A stretch of 64,000 nucleotides of DNA from Hyaloscypha bicolor E (lineage: Eukaryota; Ascomycota; Leotiomycetes; Helotiales; Hyaloscyphaceae): contig NW_020194685.1 of NCBI RefSeq assembly GCF_002865645.1, forward strand, positions 2,629,363-2,693,362, given 5' to 3'. The notes below the pieces were generated by a model. It worked only from the letters and a program-made list of their open reading frames with translations. It ran no database searches and was not told the origin of the DNA. How positions within the stretch are numbered: the stretch's first letter is position 1; each line of letters begins with the position of its first letter. Below, one piece after another: positions 1 to 10,831 of this stretch. The translations under genes were made by a program, and so were the position numbers.

Positions 1-42
1 AGATGTTCAAGCATCAGGAGGTGTGTGGTTGAACTAAAATAC

Positions 43-220
43 CTATTCCTGGAGTTTTTGTGTCGAACTTCTTCCAGAACTCGTCGATGGCGTCCTGTGG
101 AGACTGATGTTTCACTTTTTTGGGTGGGGGGTCTGCGAGTTTGAGAATGACGTCCTTCGCAGATTTGACCCTACCTGCATCGCTGCCAGAGCCAGAGATT
201 TTGTCTCCCAGTTGACTCAT
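43..220 (-). CDS. Calpain-like cysteine protease, N-terminal exon (partial, runs off the left edge)
   Basis: First coding exon of a minus-strand gene that leaves the window on the left; 59 codons are visible. The first in-frame ATG is at 220 (protein begins MSQLGDK); an in-frame stop lies just upstream at 277-275, so this start is well constrained. The segment near SPQDAIDEFWKKF followed by a TPG motif resembles, from memory, the N-terminal lead of fungal calpain-family (C2) cysteine proteases, which precedes the papain-like catalytic core. A plausible donor (GTATTT, minus strand) follows position 43, and the open frame runs into a stop at 14 if not spliced. No catalytic residues are in the window, so the family call rests only on this short lead. 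Role, if correct: calcium- or pH-signalling-linked intracellular proteolysis. Confidence 0.5.
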
Positions 221-410
221 GTTGCTAGTGTTGCTGCAAGGGTGATTGGTCTTGGAGGCGTTGGAATACAAGACTCAATGATTGATTTCCTCTCCTACTC
301 CACATCAAATGCGCCCAAGAGTAGTTCGTATCGGGTGGAATGAAATTGAAAGGAGATAAGACAAGAGAAATGAAAGGAAAGAAATCCGGAGGTTGGAGTT
401 GGAGGGAGGT

Positions 411-431
411 TCAGCTCCAGGCTGGAGCTGA
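411..431. repeat. 21-bp near-perfect palindrome
   Basis: Two 10-base arms (TCAGCTCCAG and CTGGAGCTGA) around a central G at 421. Further CAGCTCCAG-type copies follow at about 440-453, so the stretch is a small cluster of the same motif. It lies about 190 bp upstream of the calpain-like start codon, so it could be a promoter element; no function can be assigned. Confidence 0.6.
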
Positions 432-3005
432 GCCTCTGCTGCAGCTCCAGCTGTACAGATACTCGGTATGCATGCAGCAAGGTATATTTTAATGGTTCAT
501 GCTCTCGCTATTCGCTGGAGCATTGCTGACGCGGAGGCGGGGGATCCGGACCAGCAATCTATCCACCTAAGGGTTTGGTGTTCCCTCAGAGCAAGGCTAT
601 TCCGGCCCCGGCACTTTTCTCCTGGCCGCAATACAGCCCGTGCGACCCTGTCAAAAAGAATCCGACCGTCTCGACCTTCGATCAAAATCATTCCCGAGTA
701 AATAGAATAGGCGAATTTCATAGTAGACGCTCTCTATAAGGCCCCAGATACTCGCGTTGGCAGCAAGAATGTGTCGGGTCGTCGTCGCTGTAATTTGTAG
801 ACTATTGCACGCGTTAACCTTAGCACTTTGGTTTGCGCACGATCTATGTTGCGGGCCGGCCGTGCCTCCTAAATCTCTGCGGGACCACTACGGGACTGCT
901 CCAGCCGGAGGATTTCGTAGAAGTAGCAGCTTGATATACTTCTAACTCCTTAGCCCGGCTTCATGAGGCCCAAATGGCCAATTTCAGTATCCTATGCAAG
1001 CCCAACGTGGCCAGCGCATCAAGCCCGAGTTTGCCTAGCGGCCGCAACCCAGCCTCGTGAGGCTGAGTGCAGACAACGTGCTCCCGACGAAGTGCAATAA
1101 AATCCAGCGACATGAATATCATGGTCTTCCGTGGACTAACCAGGCACTGACCACATACCTGATGTCTATCACTTTTGGTAGTTCAGCTGTTGTCTCAATA
1201 CTGGGAGTCCAGTTCAGCACTTTCCCGCCGCTTCCTTCCCAGGGCCCTTACTCAAATGGTAGCCCACCTCAATTCAACTGGCGGACAAGTCTGCCCACAA
1301 GAAAGGTGGCAAGTATTGCGGCCGCGCTTTCATCTGCCCCTGCCAAGCTTTTGCCTCTACACTTACAGCCGACCATAGCGAATGAACTACTAGTGAATAG
1401 TAATATAATATTATTACCTTATATTTCTACGTTAGAAGAGTCGGTCTCATCTCAATTGTCGATTGGCAGGCCAGGCCTTACAAGGTAGAGGAGACCGCTG
1501 TAGATATTGGGGAAGTCTATCCGAGGAATGATTTTGACGATGCCACCGGATGCTGAAGTCCCAAATCAGGGCATGCAAATCGACCAGTGATACTGGCACA
1601 CTGGCTTACTTGGTATGCGACCTAAGCTCTTTTTCTAGAAAACTAGCTTAGGTCGCATAACACTGGATGGTTGGGTTTGATCTGTTTCTGCTTGCAGCAT
1701 TCGCCAGCTCCAAGGTTACTACTCAAGTTCGCAAATGAATCTTTGATTTCTGTACTGCTAAAGATGAAAAAGTTGCTCCTAGAGTCCTAGAGGAATACGA
1801 CCGATCATATACACTTTTTGTTGTGGAAAGTTGTCGCTGTTATCTGGGTATTATTCCACACAATAAGAGGTTCATCTCTCCTCGCCGTTCTATATTTGCT
1901 TGTCTCACCCGCCACCCTCACAATCTCCGATATCCATCATTAGCTATTGCCAAGGACACCAACTATTGAAAGACTTTATTGCTAAGGTAATTAAATAACT
2001 CCTTTGCTCATCCTCTCCCTCTCGGCCACGCCACCTATCTCCAAAGCACTGCTGTGACATTTCTTGAAAATAAATAAGGAGTGAGCAGCCACGGCCAAGG
2101 GTCGGCGACCACAGGTTTGTTTACTGGGGCAGACAGATAGGTTTGGACATGATATCAATTATATGTATGGATTGATAGTGATTTTTCTTGAAGGAGAGAT
2201 CGATCTAGGGAACGTTGCACGGTATACTTCGTCTCTCACGTCATGGACTGCGACTTTCCCGTTGGCATTGAAGATTTGTCTGTGGCTTTTAGCTGCCGCT
2301 TGTTCCCGTTATTTGGTTAAAAAAATCCTACAATTTTACCTCCTATTGCAAATAGCAAGGAACAGTGATTTGCATAAATGATTGTCTGATTAAAAGAAGC
2401 TCTGAAGGGAGCCTCTGGATCTAGCTAAATAAAAGGGGCTGATGAGTAAGCGAAGCTAAGCTCCCTAGTACCCGTATCCATACGACATCTCCTATATTTG
2501 TAGTTTCTGTTCCGTATCATGCACGCAGACATTTCTCCTCGTTCCAGAGCAAGCTCCCCAGGCCTTCGCCACGTGGCCAACCCGCAATCCTTACTTTTTC
2601 GACAGAGAACAGATGCCTGCGGGATTGGAGTGTAGGGCTAGAGCAAGCTGACTGCATTCTGTGAGCGCTAGCTGACTAATTATTACCCCTTGAGCCTCTC
2701 AGAGCCTTTCCTTTGACAAGGCTAAATTACAAAAATGCTTTGATTAGCTACAAATTACGAAATACGGGCGTGTGGTCCGGTCCAGGACAGGCTCTTGAGG
2801 GGGCAAGTCTCGGAAACTTCTTCCTCCGCTTCCTCCCCCCCGCCTTGAGTGGCAGTTATATACACCTCATTTCCAGTTTCTTCGTTCTGTTCTCATACTT
2901 TTCTTAGGTTTTTACTCCACCAAATATCAACCCCTACCGTGAACGTCCCTCTTTCTGAGAAGATCACAGTCATCATCTATTTTAATACTCAACAATCTTT
3001 GGAGG
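432..3005. other. Gene-poor interval
   Basis: No reading frame here has a recognisable domain, a convincing ATG context or a splice pattern. The longest open stretch (1057-1488, plus) begins with GTG and has no family features. It contains the 15-bp inverted repeat at 1614-1659, and its right end (about 2600-3005) is presumably the promoter and 5' leader of the FAD oxidase, with pyrimidine-rich stretches just before the start codon. Confidence 0.5.
1614..1659. repeat. 15-bp perfect inverted repeat (hairpin)
   Basis: Arms 1614-1628 (TATGCGACCTAAGCT) and 1645-1659 are exact reverse complements separated by 16 bases. It sits in gene-free DNA. It could be a terminator-like hairpin, a protein-binding site or the remains of a small inverted-repeat element. 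Confidence 0.7.
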
Positions 3006-4466
3006 ATGTCTGCCTCTCCAGATTTTCGCTACAAGATAGAATTCGACCCATTAACAGATATCGGCCCTCGCCCTTCTACCCAGCTAGCAGATCTCATATC
3101 CAAACACCCAAAACTCAAAATCTACACCTCCTCCTCACCACACTTTCAAGGCATGAAAGCAATCTGGAACCTGGAATATGCTCCGAACGAGCCTTTAGCT
3201 CTGGTACGCGTCACCGCCCCCTCCGAGGTCTCGACTGTGATCAAATTCTGTGTCACCAACAATCTCCCTCTCGCAGTCCGATCAGGAGGGCACGACCTCT
3301 GGGGTCGCTCTCTCATTGACGGCGCCGTGATTCTCGACATCCGAGAACTGAACCAAATTGTCCTCGCTGAAGACCAGAAATCAATCACAATTGGAGGAGG
3401 CACCCAAACTGGAGATGTTGTCAATTTTCTCGACGGCCATGGTTTGGTAACGCCTTGTACTCTTGCTTCAGTTACTGGTCACTTAGGATGGGCATTCAGC
3501 GGCGGGTTTGGTCCACTCGTCAACGCCTTCGGGTTAGGGGTTGACCAGATCATCAATGCAAAAATTGTCACCGCTGATGGAGAGATGCAGGAGGATGATA
3601 GTGAGCTACTTTGGGGGATCAAAGGTGCTGGTGGAGCGTTTGGTGTCATTACGGAGGCCAAGTTCAAAACATATCCTTTGCCGAAGATGCTGGGCGGCAT
3701 GTTGATATTCAAGTTCGATGAAGCGGAGAACATTCTTTCTGATGTTCAGAAACTGCTCGATGAAGAGAATGTCCCTGCTCAACTGTCGATTGGATGTCAT
3801 TTTTCGAAGAGAGGCGGGGCGCCCACCCTTACGATGATGTTCTCGTGGGCCTCAGTTGATTTCGAGGAGGGAAAGAAGTGGCTGGATAAGGTTAAGAGTT
3901 TAGGAACTGTGATGATGGATATGGTTTCCGAAAGTTAGTTTGAAACCTGCATGAGACAAATGCTAGGCTGACTTTGATCCTCAATAGTAACTATGAAAAA
4001 GTGGTGCGACATAATTGCCCCCATGCTCCCGCAAGCATCCTATAACTCCTCTCGCTCCTTCTTCATTAGCAAGCTCTCTGCTGAGGCAGCCAAAATTCTC
4101 CTCACAGCCTCCACCAAAGTCCCCGAAAGCCTGCAGTGGGGAATTGGAACTTTTTTCATTGGGGGAGAAGCGATCAAACCGCAACCAACTTCATCGTTTG
4201 TACTCCGTGAGAGATTCGTCTTCCTTCATGCTCTTGCTCCTGTCCCGGAGAAGAAACAACTTACTGAGTCGATTGAATGGACAAATGACATTTTGAATCA
4301 GATGAAAGATGAGGGATTGGTGAAGGCGAATTATTTGGCCATCATGGGACATGATCTTTCTGTACAAGAGTGTTTTGGAGAGGAGAATTTTGAGCGTCTC
4401 AAGGCTTTAAAATGGAAAGTAGATCCTGGGAATGTATTCAAGCATGTGCCTGCTCAGTTTACGTAA
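3006..4466 (+). CDS. FAD-linked oxidoreductase, berberine-bridge-enzyme type
   Basis: Two exons, 3006-3933 and 3988-4466 (54-bp intron with GTTAGT donor, GCTGAC branch site and AATAG acceptor), give 468 residues, the normal length for this family. An FAD-binding PCMH-type domain covers about residues 35-210: the VRSGGHDLWG segment carries the His that is the usual covalent flavin site, and TPCTLASVTGH holds a Cys at the second flavinylation position, followed by a Gly-rich SGGFGPL stretch. The C-terminus has the BBE signature (ENFERLKALKWKVDPGNVF). No signal peptide is visible, so an intracellular enzyme is likely. BBE-like enzymes oxidise alcohols, amines or sugars, often in secondary metabolism; the substrate cannot be read from sequence. 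Only a decayed monooxygenase lies downstream, so there is no clear biosynthetic cluster. Confidence 0.88.
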
Positions 4467-4983
4467 GACATCCAGGTCTATCTTAAGGCTTAAATGTCCA
4501 GCAACGCAGCTTGCCTCTCCTTGCGATTTTCTCCATTACCAACAAGTATATACGCACCCTGACTCCAATCCCAACCACTTCTGATCGGTACGCTGAACGC
4601 CTATTCTTTAGAGGTATATTCCCCTTTCAGAAACTGTTTTGGCCAGAAATAATATCGTCCGGGGCCTAGGCTTACTCTCCGAGATAACAGTCTTTCCAAT
4701 CTTCACTACCAAGGAACTCCATCTTTTTGGAACACAGTTTTGATATAGTCGGGCCTTAACTCCAGCATTTCGTCTTGTCGGATGTCCCCTCAGACGGTGG
4801 GACATTGAGGCACTTCCATCCTCGTACAGATGTATATCGCCCCGCACTTCTTCGGCACATGATGTATGACTGCTTACCACAACATTCTGTCTCGGAAGAA
4901 ATGGCTGACCTGGTCACAGAAAAGCAGACACCACCAAGGCCTAGCATCTCCGAAACCGCACTCCACTATCTACATAAGTATAC

Positions 4984-5328
4984 TGAAAGACTGTTCTCAT
5001 TGGTGAAGTTGCTCATCCAATGCTGCCCTTCAACACAGGGGGAAAGCAAGCACTTGAAGATTGTGGCGCTCTATTCGCTCTCTTCTCAAACCTGACGTGC
5101 AAGACACTGATCCCTGAACGCTTGATAATGTTCGATCGAGTGAGGAGGAAGAGAGTGAATAAACAGCAGATTGTATCAAGCGTTCCGACAGAGAAAGTCA
5201 AGTACCTTGCCGATAAATTGAATATGAATCAAGGGACCACGGATGTATCAAAAACCGAAAATGCGAGAAAGTTTATTGGGAGAGCTCAGGGTATATTCAG
5301 ATGCGAAAGTGAGAAGAGTATTCACTGA
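4984..5328 (+). pseudogene. FAD-dependent monooxygenase (salicylate-hydroxylase type), C-terminal remnant
   Basis: From about 4990 one frame reads KTVLIGEVAHPMLPF followed by ALEDCGALFALFSNL and IPERLIMFDRVRRKRVNKQQ, closely matching the second FAD-binding motif (GDAAHPMLPF) and following helices of group A flavin monooxygenases such as salicylate hydroxylase. In this frame a TGA at 4984-4986 lies immediately upstream; the expected preceding residues (around HKYTE) continue in another frame, and no complete Rossmann N-terminus can be found upstream. I read this as a truncated gene with at least one frameshift. The Asp of the usual GD motif is Glu here. An intron covering the shift is possible but I see no good donor/acceptor pair. 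The stop at 5326-5328 is followed by the 3' end of the convergent carbonic anhydrase. Confidence 0.55.
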
Positions 5329-5496
5329 TTTGTCGTCAGATATGACATCTTTAAAAGATGCGACGAAGTTCTGAGATCCGCCGATAAGAATTGGTTTGAG
5401 GGGACAAATACAGTTTGATTCAACGGTAGCAAAACTTTATTTACTATTTATTCGTCCTCTTCTCTGTTCGTACAACTTCCCTTTCCTTCTCCGCCC

Positions 5497-6245
5497 CTAA
5501 ACCATCCTCTTTAGTTCTCCGGTGAAAGTATCAAACACAAGACCGGCAATAGTCATGTTTTCAGCCAACGTGGGGAAGCTTTTCAGATACTCCACATCGG
5601 CAACGACACTCTTCTCGGGACTAAACTCCAGTCAACTTCTACTCACCCGGGCAACAAAACCAGGCATGGTACGTACTCGTTGATTGCTCCATAATTGAAG
5701 TCGGGATGACGTCCAGCAAAATCAGGGTGCTTCTTTTCGACTCGGTCGTGGAACTCTTCCTCACTTAGATACGTCATGCCACAATCTTCATGCGACTGTC
5801 AGCGCAAGATTTTGGTCCTCGATGGTAGGAAGTTTTATTTACCTGTGTGGTGGATCACAACCACTGTTCCAGTCGCCCCAAGAGAATCAAGGTCGAGGAT
5901 GGAGCGCAGTGCATCCACTGTCCTGCCCCCGCCATTTCGAATAATTGCCGCTTCTACCGCTCATCAACATCTGCCCTCTCTCGTAAAATTGTACCTGCTG
6001 AACTCACCACCAAAGTTGAGGCCCAGAAAGTGTTCCGGGGTAATTCGTGGATCGGCGCAGGAGATGATGACTGTCCCTTTTGCTCCCTTCTTCTTTCTTT
6101 TCTCCAGACCCTCGCCAAGCGGTGGCGGTCGCTTGTACGACTTGGAAACCTCTCTAGAGCTTTTGTCAGTGAGGAACTCTACCATCAGAGTATCTTTACC
6201 GTACTTGTTCCTCTCAAGGAGATCTGCAACTTTGTCTGTTGACAT
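5497..6245 (-). CDS. Beta-class carbonic anhydrase
   Basis: Four exons, 6245-6008, 5953-5843, 5785-5677 and 5620-5497, join in frame to 193 residues. Introns are 54, 57 and 56 bp with GTGAGT, GTAAAT and GTACGT donors. It reversibly hydrates CO2 to bicarbonate with a zinc ion. Motifs: SCADPR near residue 62 (zinc Cys and the Asp/Arg pair), GEAAIIRNGGGRTVDALRS, and HHTDCGM, which supplies the zinc His and second Cys. The protein begins MSTDKVADLLERNKYG with no targeting signal, so it is probably cytosolic. It belongs to the compact fungal type, about 190-230 residues. Splice sites were chosen because they restore the RNGGG and HTDCG motifs exactly. The 717 bp to the divergent NmrA-like gene hold both promoters. 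Confidence 0.9.
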
Positions 6246-6961
6246 TGTTCAAACACACTTGCTCGACTTGCCGAATTGATTGATATTTGTTCTATTGATT
6301 AAGGAGGTCTAAAAGAGTTTATTTTACTTGGAAAGAAGGCATTTTGGCTTGAAGTTGTTCTATCTATTATATGTGAACTCAAACACTGCAGCTGGCGGCT
6401 GCTTCCACACACGCTGTGTAAGCACAGCGCTGCGTGTGTGGTCATCGAGTGCCTCAACTCCATAGAGTCCAACCATGCCGCCCGCGGAAGCTAGTTCACG
6501 AATCAAGATTTTCGAAGAAATCGATGCACATTGTAGAGTAATCGTCATGCAGTTGTGTGGCTGGGGCTTGGTTGTGGGGTGATTACTAGTTCCTCGCTTA
6601 TTTACGGCCGAAAAGGAGAAGCGGACGAGAAAGCGCCTGAATAAGCACCTCCGTATTATAACTCCGTACAACGTCCTTAATCCTCTTTCCCAACATCAAG
6701 TTGTATGATTGTCCGAGGCAGTCTGAATCATGTGGAGTGTGGAATAAGAGTGAAATGATCATTCTGGGAAAGTATAGTTATGCTGAAGTGTATAAGAGGG
6801 GTCAAGGACCCACTTCCAGATCGACTCTCCTTCCTCTCCAGTCCGCATCTCTTTCAACTTGATCATTATCTTGAAGACAATTCCTTCGTGAAAAGAATAT
6901 CAGTTCGGAAGTCGGCTTCAAATTTTTTATTTGTTTCATCAAAGTCAACCTTAATTTCAAA
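6246..6961. promoter_or_regulatory. Divergent intergenic region with a GC-rich hairpin
   Basis: Separates the minus-strand carbonic anhydrase and the plus-strand NmrA-like gene, which are transcribed away from each other. An imperfect inverted repeat lies at 6405-6441: CCACACACGCTGTG pairs with CACAGCG..TGTGTGG, with a five-base bulge in the right arm. No other element is identified with confidence. Confidence 0.4.
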
Positions 6962-8062
6962 ATGTCAACGCCAAAACAAACAGTACTCTTGATCGGCGGA
7001 ACAGGGGCCCAAGGCGTCCCAATCGTGAAAGGTACATACACACCTTCCTCCCCTCTCCCCGCCATCCCTCTAACAACCCCCAGAACTCTCCAAAACCAAC
7101 AACTACACCATCAAAGTCCTAACCCGCTCCCCCACCTCCCCCTCAGCCCCTCCCTCTCCGCGCTCCCAAACGTAGCCCTCATCCCCGGCGACAGCTACAA
7201 CGAAACATCTCTCCACTCCGCCTTCGAGGGCATCGACATCGCCTTCGTAAACCTGAACGGCTTCGCCATCGGCGAGAAGGCCGAGATCTACTGGGGGATC
7301 CGGATCTTCGAGCTGGCGCGCGAACACCGCGTGCAGCACTTCATCTGGGGCTCGCTCGCCAGCTCGTACAAGGCCAGCGGGTACCAGGCGCGCTTCCGGA
7401 CCGGGCACTTCGATGGCAAGGCCAAGGTCGCGGATTGGATTTCGGCGCAGGAGATAGGGGAGCGGGGAATGAGGTGGAGTGTTCTGACGAGCTGCATGTA
7501 TCTGGAGACCTTCGCGGAGATGCTGGCTCCTGCGCATGAGACGATTGACGGGGGCGAGGTGGTGGTGTTCAAGGCGCCGGTTGGCGGGGGAACTCCGCCG
7601 TTCATTTATTTGGAGGATTTGGGGAAGTATGCGAGATGGATGATTGAGAATCCGCAGAGGAGCAGCGGTTTGAATTTAAGGATTGCGACGGCCAATGTGG
7701 GGTGGGAGGAGGTCGCGAGGTCCTTTACGGAGGTCACGGGCAAGAAGGCGATTTTCAGGGATCTTTCTCTGGACGAGTATTTCGCGTCTGGGATCTTTGG
7801 ACCTGCGGACAGGAAGGTGGGACATTCGGTCGGGCATGATGATGATACCTTGCAGACGTACAGAGAGAACTTCTCCGGATTTTGGAATACATGGAGGGAG
7901 GATGTGCTGAAGAGGACCGAGAAGGACTTTGAGTTGATGGATGAGATCTTACCAGAGAGAGTCAGCAGTGTCGGGGAGTGGATGAGATTGACGGGGTATA
8001 ATGGGGAGAAGAGCAATGTCTTGAAGGATTACGCTGACGCGGGAGGAAAGAAACCGCAATGA
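6962..8062 (+). CDS. NmrA-like NAD(P)-binding protein, possibly frameshifted
   Basis: Read without splicing this is one 366-residue frame beginning MSTPKQTVLLIGGTGAQGVPIVKG, a classical GGTGxxG dinucleotide-binding start. Downstream are FEGIDIAFVNLNGF, HFIWGSLASSYKASG and a C-terminal substrate region as in NmrA/HSCARG-like atypical short-chain dehydrogenases, which sense the NADP(H) ratio or act as reductases. Residues about 23-65 are Pro-rich and unlike the family. Removing an intron at 7032-7083 (GTACAT..CCCCAG, 52 bp) gives ELSKTNNYTIKVLTRSPTSPSA, an excellent family match, but then one base is missing in the C-rich tract at about 7146-7155 before LSALPNVALIPGD resumes in the other frame. 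So either the gene carries a one-base deletion, the assembly has an error, or the unspliced form is used. Confidence 0.75.
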   Translation: MSTPKQTVLLIGGTGAQGVPIVKGTYTPSSPLPAIPLTTPRTLQNQQLHHQSPNPLPHLPLSPSLSALPNVALIPGDSYNETSLHSAFEGIDIAFVNLNGFAIGEKAEIYWGIRIFELAREHRVQHFIWGSLASSYKASGYQARFRTGHFDGKAKVADWISAQEIGERGMRWSVLTSCMYLETFAEMLAPAHETIDGGEVVVFKAPVGGGTPPFIYLEDLGKYARWMIENPQRSSGLNLRIATANVGWEEVARSFTEVTGKKAIFRDLSLDEYFASGIFGPADRKVGHSVGHDDDTLQTYRENFSGFWNTWREDVLKRTEKDFELMDEILPERVSSVGEWMRLTGYNGEKSNVLKDYADAGGKKPQ

Positions 8063-8915
8063 TTATGAGGAGGAAGCAATATCAAGAGACAGGACATAGC
8101 AGATAATTAAATGTAATCAAGGCCAAGACATGCCCCTCAACTCCGGTTCCCAGGGGTTAATCACTACTAAATGGCAACCCAGAGGACAGAAACAAAACTC
8201 AAAATCCATTTTCAAATCCTTAGAAAGGATAGCTTGCCTCAAGTGCAAAACAGACCGGGCTTTGGAAAGTGTTACACGAGACAACATGATCGAGCATCAG
8301 CTCTCCCACGAGAAATTTTCAGGATACAACCTTTGAGTACGACGCTGACCGGTGGAACCCTAATCCGTACTCTCTTTCTCGTCGATCTGTGATCAATTTC
8401 TGCAGTCTTCCACTTTCAGCAACAGAGCTTGTGTTTTCGTGCCCGCGAGCGACCGAAGGGGCCGGGAAGCCGGAACTTTGTGGGAAAGGGCGGGCCGATT
8501 TGTAAGACTGGATGGGCACGTGATCTGCTATGAATCAGAGATTATGAAGCTGGGTGGAACGAGAGAGCATTTGCGGAGTGAAATAGCAAGAGCATTTTTG
8601 ACGTAAATTCTCTTTCTTTGGGTTGACTCCGAACCATGCTTTGTAAACTTGAGAGAAGAAAAGAAGCTACTTGACCCCGACTAGGACTGGCAAGAAGGTG
8701 GGATGAAAATTCCTGAGTAGAAACATCTCCATCAATCATTCATTCAAGCGCACTACAGCGAAGTCAAGCTTATATCATGACGCTAGGTATACCAACAGCA
8801 GCCGAACCATCCCCTTCTTTTACCAACCAACTCCACCTACTCCAAATTTTATATATGCCACAATGCCCCCTCTGTCTTACTCCTTTCCATTCTCCCATCT
8901 TCCCCGTATATCATA
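8063..8915. other. Intergenic region between convergent genes
   Basis: Lies between the 3' ends of the NmrA-like and SSXT genes. It contains a GCACGTGA octamer at 8516-8523. No gene is recognised. Confidence 0.4.
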
Positions 8916-10831
8916 CTACCGACTCTGCAAATGTCCTTGCTGAGCTTGTTGCTGTTGCTGATTCTGGACCGCCGCTTGCTGCTGAGCCTGCTGCTGCATC
9001 ATCTTCTGCCTCAACAGATCATTCTGCGCCTTCTGCTGCGCATTCGCATCCCCTCCCGCTCCAACATTCACACTCTGATTCCCCTGCACCGCAGCCGCGT
9101 TCTGTTTTTGCGCCTGCATCTGCTGTTGCTGTGCCTGGTTCCTAGCTGCCGAGTGCAGCGGTGGTTCCTTCTTCGGATCCACGCCTGGGAATAGCGCTTG
9201 TAATTTCTTGTATAAATCTCCGAGCGACAGCGCGCGCTCTTCTTCCATCTCTTCTGGCTTCTTTGCGTCCGCCTCGGGTTTCTTGTCTTCTGACGTACTC
9301 GAGGAGGGTTCTTCTTTTTTTGTTGTGGGAGAGGAGGTGGATGGCGTGGTTTGGCCGGCTTGGGCGAGCTTCTGCGAGGGGGGAGGCGCGGAGATGATTG
9401 CGGGGTGGGCGGGGATCTGGGAGGATGGTTTGTGGGATCTGTCAGCGATGGCGGCGAGGTATGCGAGGTTGCATTGAAGACGGCGCATGCATCTATCCAT
9501 CCACATTAGCTCTCATCCCGTCCCCTAATCCAACTTATAAAATACATACTCAAAATATTCCCTAGTCAAATAGTCCCTTGTCTGTTTAGGTGCAGGTTTC
9601 TCTGCCCTTTCTTTTTCCTTCTCTTCTTTCTCTTTTCCGGTTCCTTCAGGGGAGGCGGTAGCAGAGGCAACTTCGTTCCTCTCTGCTTCCGCCTGTGCTT
9701 TGGCCTCCGCAATGCTGTTTAACCGCATACATTCTAACAGCAGCTCTCGATTGATATCTAACAACAACGTGACTCTCTCCTTCTCGCGTGCTTCTGACCC
9801 GGGACTCAATGGTGTAGCAATATTCGACCCAGCATTCGCGCCCTGTGAGCCCGGCGGGAAGTTTGGTGTTTGCGGCGTGACGACCGTGCTTGCCTGCGCT
9901 CCCTGATTACTGCTTGGTGTTTGCAGATGCGTCTGATTCGGGTTCTGGGGTGTAGAGAATTGCGATAGTGCATTGGCGTTCGGCGGTGTGTTCTGTGGGA
10001 CGTTGCCAAAGGGAGGAGCTCGTGGGCCAGGCTGTGTAGGCGTCGATGAGGAAGGGGGAGGCTGCATCCGCTGGGCCTGGTGTTGTGGATTCATGTTCGG
10101 GGCGTTCATGGGGTAGGACGGCGCGTTCGAGGTCGTGGGCATGAAGGAGAGGTTGGGACCGGAGGACGCTGGCATGTTACCCCCGTAGGGCGAGCTCGAA
10201 TATGGGGTCTGATATGCAGGCACTGTTTATAAAGAATCGCGTCAGCATTGTTTGCTGGGTCCGAAGTAGCAGACAATCGTGGGAAGAGGATGACAGGAGA
10301 TGGTAGAGAGCTGGACATCCTGTACTCGGTCTGGATTGCTGACGGGCACCTGCTGCTGTATGCACCGCAGAGCCCACGGCGCCTTCTTCGAGCAGTGATC
10401 AAGCGATGCCAGGCAGTGACGAGCCGGACGAAGCAGCGAGAGGTCGACGACCGACGTTGGGACGGGGAACAATTGTGTATGCTGTGCTACATACCTCCAC
10501 CAGGCATATGCGCCATACCGTTGTTCTGCATCATTCCCATCGCACCCGCATTGGGGCCCATGCCAGGCCCAGGCTGAGCAGCGCCTCCATAGGGCGACTG
10601 GTGAGGAACAGGACCAACGCCGCCGCCATATTGCTGTGGATTATACATCAGGTGCTGAGGCTGCTGGCCGGGTTGGGGTTGGGGTTGGTGAGGATGGTGG
10701 GGGGTCTGGGAGAGGTGCTGCTGCTGGTGCTGCTGGTGCTGCTGCTGTGGAGGGGCGCCATTGGGATTGGGGACGAAGGCTGCAGCAGGAGAAGGGTTTG
10801 CCGGGCCATAGCCATAAGCAGGTGCGTACAT
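8916..10831 (-). CDS. SSXT/SS18-domain, Gln- and Pro-rich protein (putative SWI/SNF component)
   Basis: Three exons, 10831-10495, 10222-9550 and 9492-8916 (introns 272 and 57 bp), give 528 residues. The N-terminal half is low-complexity Pro/Gln/Asn/Gly with QQQHQQHQQ-type runs. A bipartite SSXT-like domain follows: LLLDINRELLLECMRLNS, then after an Ala/Glu/Lys-rich linker of about 60 residues, EYFECMRRLQCNLAYLAAIADRS. The second half is formed exactly at the exon 2/3 splice (GA|A). Known SSXT proteins (human SS18, plant GIF) bind chromatin remodellers and act as co-activators. The C-terminus is again Gln-rich. The start is uncertain: the frame stays open upstream to about 10921 without an ATG, so either ATG 10831 or an upstream exon is used. 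The pattern fits a nuclear co-activator. Confidence 0.72.

Noticed and set aside
1057..1488. 143-codon plus-strand open frame
   Set aside because: Begins with GTG, lacks domains and splice context; chance frame in gene-poor DNA.
5776..6279. Plus-strand open frames over the carbonic anhydrase
   Set aside because: Antisense shadows of the four-exon beta-carbonic anhydrase, which explains the region fully.
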